This document shows positions 59,605 to 64,000 of a stretch of DNA of 64,000 bases, in pieces. The position numbers and the translations under genes were made by a program. The DNA lies in NCBI GenBank assembly GCA_028554795.2, contig CM068825.1, positions 91,322,951 to 91,386,950 of the forward strand, given 5' to 3'. Each line of letters starts with the position of its first letter. Positions within the stretch are counted from its first letter, which is position 1. The notes beneath the pieces are model-generated. The model made no database searches. It was not told where the DNA came from and was given only the letters and a program-made list of their open reading frames with translations. Source of the DNA: Sinohyriopsis cumingii (lineage: Eukaryota; Mollusca; Bivalvia; Unionida; Unionidae).

Positions 59605-59629
59605 AAAAAGATTGCCATAGCAAACAAAA

Positions 59630-59671
59630 AACCAGCCCTTTTCAGGGCTACCCAATACTCTAGAAAAGAAA
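59630..59671 (+). terminator. Histone-type mRNA 3' stem-loop
   Basis: AGCCCT, TTTC, AGGGCT (59634-59649), ACCCA (59650-59654), then TCTAGAAAAGAAAT. Confidence 0.92.
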
Positions 59672-59945
59672 TAACGATAAATTTGCCAATGTGTGTAGGT
59701 ATTAGTGTGAATATAAACACTAACTCTTTTTTAAAAAATGTGAGGGTATGTGTTTGTGTGTTTGTGTTTGTAAGTGCTCAAGTACGTTGGTATGGATAGT
59801 AGATTAAAATGATGTCTTTTTTGGTGTTTGAGGTGTATATTTGGGGTTAGATTGGATTGCTTTGCGTATGTGGATAGTCAATTGAAGTGATTTATAAAAA
59901 ATTTTAAAATAGTGATGGGTAGCATAAAAAAGTGAGTGAGTGTTT
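59672..59945. other. TG-rich spacer after a stem-loop (B)
   Basis: GTGAGGGTATGTGTTTGTGT-like run on the coding strand, then AT-rich sequence. The same kind of spacer follows the stem-loops in A. No gene. Confidence 0.6.
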
Positions 59946-59949
59946 CTTT

Positions 59950-60055
59950 TAGGTCCGCGCGTTGTTGTTTTTTGGTCATGATCTAGGTAAGATCAATTTT
60001 ATGTTTTTTAGGGGGACGTTTTCCTTCACGTCCGCGCTTTCACTATAAATTGAAA
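59950..60055 (+). promoter_or_regulatory. Accessory-gene promoter (box pair, B)
   Basis: Outer box AGGTCCGCGCG (59951-59961), near-palindrome ATCTAGGTAAGAT, inner box CCTTCACGTCCGCGC (60011-60038), then CACTATAAATTG as TATA box; ATG at 60101. Confidence 0.65.
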
Positions 60056-60100
60056 CTCGTTCGGTAGTCTAGCTACCCTTGTTGATTGATCAACACCAGA

Positions 60101-60436
60101 ATGAACACGAGATTGGCGAAACTGTTGGAACTTCATGTGCATCTGGAATATGCCAGGCGCCTGTTGAACGAACTGGCTGCGGAGGCCATTGTGGAAGAAG
60201 GAAGGATGAGAGAGGAGGAGGAAAGAAGAAACAAAGAAGAGGAGGAGGAAAGAAGATACAAAGAAGAGGAGGAGGAGGAAAAGGAGAGAAGAAGAAAAAA
60301 TTTCAGAATCCCAGAAACCGAAAATTGGGATTCTGAAGCCACATATCCTGCCTCTGCTCTCTCCCCCCAAAAGGTAAAAAGTAACTGGGGAACAAGATGT
60401 GTATGTGGCGCCAGGCCTGGAAGGTGCCACCATTAA
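60101..60436 (+). CDS. Coiled-coil accessory protein with Glu/Arg-rich middle (B)
   Basis: 111 residues from the ATG at 60101. Core LLELHVHLEYARRLLNELAA, a Glu/Arg/Lys run that is longer and different from A, then FRIPETENWDSEATYPASAL and CVCGARPGRC near the end. Counterpart of 9670-9987. Ends about 28 nt before a stem-loop. Confidence 0.7.
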   Translation: MNTRLAKLLELHVHLEYARRLLNELAAEAIVEEGRMREEEERRNKEEEEERRYKEEEEEEKERRRKNFRIPETENWDSEATYPASALSPQKVKSNWGTRCVCGARPGRCHH

Positions 60437-60460
60437 CCAGGTGTCCATGAAGTTCCAAAA

Positions 60461-60500
60461 AAACAGCCCTTTTCAGGGCTACCCAATACTCAAGAAAAGA
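60461..60500 (+). terminator. Histone-type mRNA 3' stem-loop
   Basis: AGCCCT, TTTC, AGGGCT (60465-60480), ACCCA (60481-60485), then CTCAAGAAAAGAAAT. Confidence 0.92.
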
Positions 60501-60661
60501 AATAACAATCATTTTGCCAATGTGTAGGTAGAGTAGTGTGAATATAAAGACTAACTCTTTTTTAATAGTGAGAGTGTTTGTAACTGTTCACGTAAGTTTG
60601 TGTGAATGGTAGATTATGGGTTTCTTTATTGTTTCTTAGCGTATGTGGAGAGTATAGTTTT

Positions 60662-60867
60662 GTATAGTGAAGTCTGTACTTCTCCATCCATTCTTCTTTC
60701 TCCTTCTTGAATTCCTCCTTGAAGAGCTCTTCTTTCAGGTCTTCAGTGACTTTTAGCATTCTCACATTTTCTATCTCTTCTGGCTTCGGTATCAGACTGT
60801 GTCTGACCCTATGCAAATTCACGTAGGCTTCGTTTAGCTTAGCTAGTTTGGAGCACATCGTTGTAGG
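60662..60867 (-). pseudogene. Inverted partial copy of the poly-Q gene (B only)
   Basis: Minus strand begins MCSKLAKLNEAYVNLHRVRH and runs through the helical core (VTEDLKEELFKEEFKKEKEE), then leaves homology. It is an inverted duplicate of the first part of 59248-59604. In A the matching spacer (around 9415-9440) lacks it: the sequences on both sides join directly, so the insertion happened in the B lineage. No promoter or stem-loop goes with it. Confidence 0.75.
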
Positions 60868-60889
60868 TTTTATTATATGAAATGAGAAA

Positions 60890-61015
60890 GTAGGGGATGT
60901 TTTCCTTCACGTCCGCGCGTTGTTGTTTTTTGGTCATGATCTAGGTAAGATCAATTTTATGTTTTTTAGGGGGATGTTTTCCTACACGTCCGCGCTTTTC
61001 GTATAAGAACCCACA
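60890..61015 (+). promoter_or_regulatory. Accessory-gene promoter (box pair, B)
   Basis: Box 60893-60920, near-palindrome ATCTAGGTAAGAT, box 60969-60996 (CCTACACGTCCGCGC), then CGTATAAGAACCCAC as TATA box and the ATG at 61058. Confidence 0.7.
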
Positions 61016-61057
61016 GTATTCGTCGTTCAAACCATTCTGCAAAGAACAAAAAAGAAG

Positions 61058-61441
61058 ATGGCTTCGAACCACCTTGACAAAATGGAAAAACTGCAAAACG
61101 TCCTGGACAATTTAGGAATGATGGAGCAAATGTTGGTTAACCTAAACGAGGATCACTATTCTTATAGTCCCCATCGAGTGAAGATGGAGATAAACAACTT
61201 ACGAAAAATGAAGGTAATCATCAGTGATCTGTTGAAAGAAATAAAGGAGGAGAAGGAGGATGAAGAGGAAAGGATAAGGATGAGAGCATGGAACGAAAAA
61301 ATTGAAAAAGAAGAAGAAAATGAGAAGAGGAAGAAAGAAGAGGAGGAGAAGAAAGAAGAGGAGGAGAAAAGAAAGAAAGAAAAGAAGAGAAAAAGTGTAG
61401 GACAGAAAATAAGAAGCTGGTGGAGAAATAGAAGAAATTAG
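61058..61441 (+). CDS. Coiled-coil accessory protein with Lys/Trp tail (B)
   Basis: 127 residues. N-terminal half helical (LQNVLDNLGMMEQMLVNLNE; MKVIISDLLKEIKEEKEDEE), middle Glu/Lys-rich charged helix, and end VGQKIRSWWRNRRN, a cationic Trp-rich amphipathic segment. It corresponds to the pair 9006-9236 and 8655-9002 of A, but here it is one protein. Last gene before the terminal repeat; its stem-loop lies within the repeat. Function unknown. Confidence 0.72.
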   Translation: MASNHLDKMEKLQNVLDNLGMMEQMLVNLNEDHYSYSPHRVKMEINNLRKMKVIISDLLKEIKEEKEDEEERIRMRAWNEKIEKEEENEKRKKEEEEKKEEEEKRKKEKKRKSVGQKIRSWWRNRRN

Positions 61442-61457
61442 AAGAAGAAGAAGAAAA

Positions 61458-61502
61458 CCAAAGGCCCTTTTCAGGGCCAGCCATATTTCTCGAAAAGAGA
61501 AT
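61458..61502 (+). terminator. Histone-type mRNA 3' stem-loop
   Basis: CCAAAGGCCC, TTTC, AGGGCC (61463-61478), AGCCA, then TCTCGAAAAGAGA. Perfect stem; the ACCCA position reads AGCCA as at the left end of B. Confidence 0.88.
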
Positions 61503-61797
61503 GACTTTTCAATTGCCTACCCCTTTTCTTTTAAAAAAAATCCCCTTGTCCCTAAACAAGCCCAAACTCTATTCCCCATGTTAAATTCCCCTTGTACGTA
61601 TATTGACCCACGATTTTTCGCCATGTTAATTCCCCTTATACGTATATTGACCCACGATTTTTCGCCATGTTAAATCCCCTTGTACGTATATTGACCCACG
61701 ATTTTTCGCCATGTTAAATTTCCATTGTACGTATATTGACCCAGGGGTGTTTTTAATGCTAATTCCCATTGTACGTATAGTATCCCACTTCACTACT
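61458..61797 (-). repeat. Right inverted terminal repeat of B
   Basis: Mirror of 41242-41535 with one additional sub-repeat unit of about 45 bp, hence 340 bp instead of 294 bp. Confidence 0.95.
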
Positions 61798-61803
61798 TTT
61801 AGT

Positions 61804-62054
61804 TCTTCTTGCTATCTTTTCAGTTTGCAGAGCCGTTTGTTTTAATGTCGGCAGAAGACCTTCAGTAACTTCTGCAACTCTTTCAGTAATCTTTGTAACA
61901 GGTGTAAATAATTGTTCTTTATCTTCCGCATATTCAACTTGTGCTTCTTGTCGTTCTTGCAGTTTTCGTTTGAGAGTGTCATGAACAGGAATATATATTC
62001 TAATTGCTTATAATCGTTCTCTAGCTAATCTACTAGCGTAAGATTCCATTATTG
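61804..62054 (-). pseudogene. Coiled-coil gene of element C, cut by the B insertion
   Basis: The minus-strand reading begins near 62050 (MESYASRLARERL), with IRIYIPVHDTLKRKLQERQE and a heptad-rich TKITERVAEVTEGLLPTLKQ region. B is inserted within the coding-like region. Family unknown; helical virion protein is a guess. Confidence 0.5.
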
Positions 62055-62331
62055 ATATTTTAATGATTTAATTATTCATATATTTATACCAGAAGAAAGG
62101 GTGGGGCCTCATTGAAACATCCGGCGGATAAACGAACGCACATACAAATTTAGAAAAACACGAACGACAAAGATAAAGTAAAAATAATAATAGCCCAATT
62201 AGAGAAACTCCCGGTAAGTTAGAGGCTTCGTTTTTGGTGTTATTGACCTTATTTATTTTTCGTTTTCGTAGGAAGCTCTATTTTTCAAAAATGACGTTTC
62301 AGCAAAAGGTATGTTCACCCTCTCTGCTGCT
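62055..62331 (-). repeat. Right inverted terminal repeat of C
   Basis: Mirror of 30139-30416, ending CTCTGCTGCT and followed by AACTG, which also precedes the left end. Confidence 0.85.
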
Positions 62332-62656
62332 AACTGAGAACCAATTAGAGCTTACCAACTTGCACTTTGTAGGATGGTACACTGCGTTTATTTACTTTAT
62401 TTTAAGCAGATATAGCTAAATTTACATCGACTAATTGAATAGAGTAAATACGCCATCATATTCGTAAATGGGATAGAACTCCCCATTTCTCATCTACTAA
62501 ATGACAATCGAAATCATTTTAAAGCAATGTTGACACAACCCCTACAAATGCAGTTACTAGAAACACCAAAATATGTTCAAAATCCGAAACACAATTAATT
62601 ACAGCTTTTGGGTGTATATACTGGTGTACACATTTATATTATCATTTGTAATTGTT

Positions 62657-62703
<47 letters not shown>
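62657..62703. repeat. (TAC)n microsatellite
   Basis: About fifteen trinucleotide units followed by a few AAT. Confidence 0.95.
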
Positions 62704-64000
62704 ATAATAATAAAAACTTTGATTTAAGCGATTTTGATTCGAATTATTTACTATTTACCAATTCTAGACGCAATCCATGTAATAACGTCAATTTGTCGTA
62801 CTTGATTTTACTCGTTGGAACAGGTGTGATAAATCGCGAATTGGTCAGAAAGATTGTGATTGTGAGAATCCAGAACGTATATTTACGTATTTTCGGTGGA
62901 AATAACGTATACTTGTGTGTTTTAAAGTAGTAGTAAGTTTAATTCCTTGTACATATAACAATATAACACCACCCCTACACCTCTTGTATAGTGTTAATTT
63001 CCGACAGTCATAGTCTAATTCGAATTTTTCCTCTGACAAGGTGGGTCAAATAAACCATATGGTTTCATACATGATTTAAGCTCATCGTTATTATAGAAAA
63101 TTTTCTCTGCTTCTTATTACCCCTTAAGTATCTCGATTTTTGCGAGAATTACATTTGAAGCAGACATACATAAACACATAGCTAGAGTTGGCGTTTTAAT
63201 TAAAGCCAAGGATACGCATTTAATCTCCTGTCCTAATCTGTCCAAGAGATAGTTACCAATCACACCAATCCATTTTCAAGTTGAACTCAGAGTAATTTTA
63301 AACCAAATTAACGATTGGTTTGTGTGAATTTATGAACGCAATGTTCGTTCTTATTAGGAGCATGCTCTCTATCGTAACAATTGACTGGGCCGGGAGTCTA
63401 AATGCGAAGCTATCCAGTTAGACATTGCTGAATACACCGTAAATTTATATAAACATTGGTCAATCAATTCCGGTTCCGGTCGGTGTCAGTTCGCGCTAAT
63501 GTTAATGTGCCTGTGTATTGCATTTGTATGCATGTCGCGTGAAAATGCACAATACAAGTAAGTAATGAACTACCTATCGTACAGTCTTTATGTGTATCAT
63601 TATTATTCTGTAAGACTGAATGAATATCAAAAGCTTTCTCACCAAATTGCATTTACAATGCATTTATATAATTGGCGTGCGCAGGGAACACGTAATTGCA
63701 ATGCATTATGGTGAAAAGGAACGAGCCCCCCCCCCCTCCACGATACTTTCCTTTAGCTAGCAGTATTTTGATTATTATTATTAGCTATATCATTAAACTA
63801 GTCATACAATGTAAGACATTGCACATATAGGTTTCGTTTTAGTGCTGACGCCCAAAACATAAAGATCAGCGTCAAGGGCTGACATGTAGGACTATCCTTA
63901 AACGAGCAAAAACCTAAGAGAAGCGAGGACAGTTGCAGTCATATGTAGAACTATTGGCCTTCAAACTTTCATGACGTATGAAAACAATCTTCTGTCCTGT
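62704..64000. other. AT-rich right flank
   Basis: No gene or element recognised. A C run lies at 63727-63737. Confidence 0.5.

Larger units (their letters stand above)
41242..61797 (+). mobile_element. Polinton/Maverick element B (20.6 kb), nested in C
   Basis: Inverted ends starting AGTAGTGAAGTGGGATAC, flanked by the 6-bp direct repeat TTTAGT (41236-41241 and 61798-61803). Gene order is the same as A but in opposite orientation. It carries one extra BIR gene and an extra partial gene duplicate. Nearly complete in content, with roughly six to eight breaks (polymerase, one F-box-like gene, integrase, minor and major capsid). It inserted into C after C, so it is younger than C. Confidence 0.97.
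30139..62331 (-). mobile_element. Polinton-related element C, hosting a LINE and Polinton B
   Basis: Inverted ends of about 280 bp (30139-30416 and 62055-62331) start AGCAGCAGAGAGGGTG and are flanked by a 5-bp direct repeat AACTG. The internal genes are capsid, pX-like and protease relatives of another Polinton lineage than A and B, plus a packaging-ATPase fragment, an HNH nuclease and a phage-fibre-like protein. C is interrupted by a LINE (about 33150-35930) and by Polinton B (41242-61797). Without these it would be about 9 kb, so part of it has probably been lost; I see no polymerase or integrase. It is broken in nearly every gene and clearly older than B. Confidence 0.85.

Noticed and set aside
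62652-62930. 92-residue poly-Thr frame
   Set aside because: Encoded by a TAC microsatellite; no further support.

Overview
This is animal nuclear DNA rather than bacterial or organellar DNA. It has long AT-rich, gene-poor flanks, microsatellites, tRNA-derived SINEs, a LINE of CR1/L2 type, and several Polinton/Maverick elements nested in or beside each other. One SINE has a (CAA)n tail next to a GGCGTTAAACCC-like motif, which I associate with molluscan SINEs. A mollusc is my best guess for the host; this is an inference. I recognise no host gene.

Layout. 1-8230: flank with a badly decayed Polinton integrase (125-1030), SINE copies, simple repeats, a 30-bp perfect hairpin and two minisatellites. 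8237-28618: Polinton A, 20.4 kb, read mainly on the minus strand, with inverted terminal repeats of about 390 bp and a 6-bp target duplication TACGGA. 28625-30138: spacer. 30139-62331: older element C, a Polinton relative of another lineage, with inverted ends of about 280 bp and a 5-bp duplication AACTG. C is interrupted by a LINE (about 33150-35930) and by Polinton B (41242-61797, 20.6 kb, mainly plus strand, target duplication TTTAGT). 62332-64000: flank. A and B are sister copies in opposite orientation with the same gene order.

Gene plan of A and B. The centre is the standard Polinton kit: protein-primed DNA polymerase B, packaging ATPase, small basic and membrane proteins, integrase with chromodomain, minor capsid (penton-like), pX-like protein, double-jelly-roll major capsid, a conserved hypothetical and adenain-like protease. 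Next to the polymerase are host-interaction candidates: BIR-domain (IAP-like) proteins and a tandem family with an F-box-like start. At both ends lie small accessory genes: a divergent pair at one end, and at the other a family of small charged coiled-coil proteins with variable tails (poly-Q, Glu/Arg, Lys/Trp).

Main discovery candidate. The accessory genes at both ends finish in a histone-type mRNA 3' stem-loop: CCAAAGGCCC, loop TTTC, AGGGCC, then usually ACCCA and a purine-rich GAAAAGA block like the U7 snRNA target. There are ten copies, five per element, correctly placed and oriented just after stop codons. The outermost ones lie inside the inverted terminal repeats. The divergent pair also has a histone-like promoter (two CCAAT boxes, a CRE and a TATA box for each gene), while the coiled-coil genes share another promoter box (CACGTCCGCGC). 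Two core transcription units I checked have ordinary AATAAA signals. This suggests that Polintons borrowed the host's replication-dependent histone mRNA processing for a terminal accessory gene set. I know of no report of this, but I could not search.

All viral elements here are treated as fossils. A and B look fairly young but each has several broken genes. C is heavily decayed, and the integrase relic near the left edge is older still.
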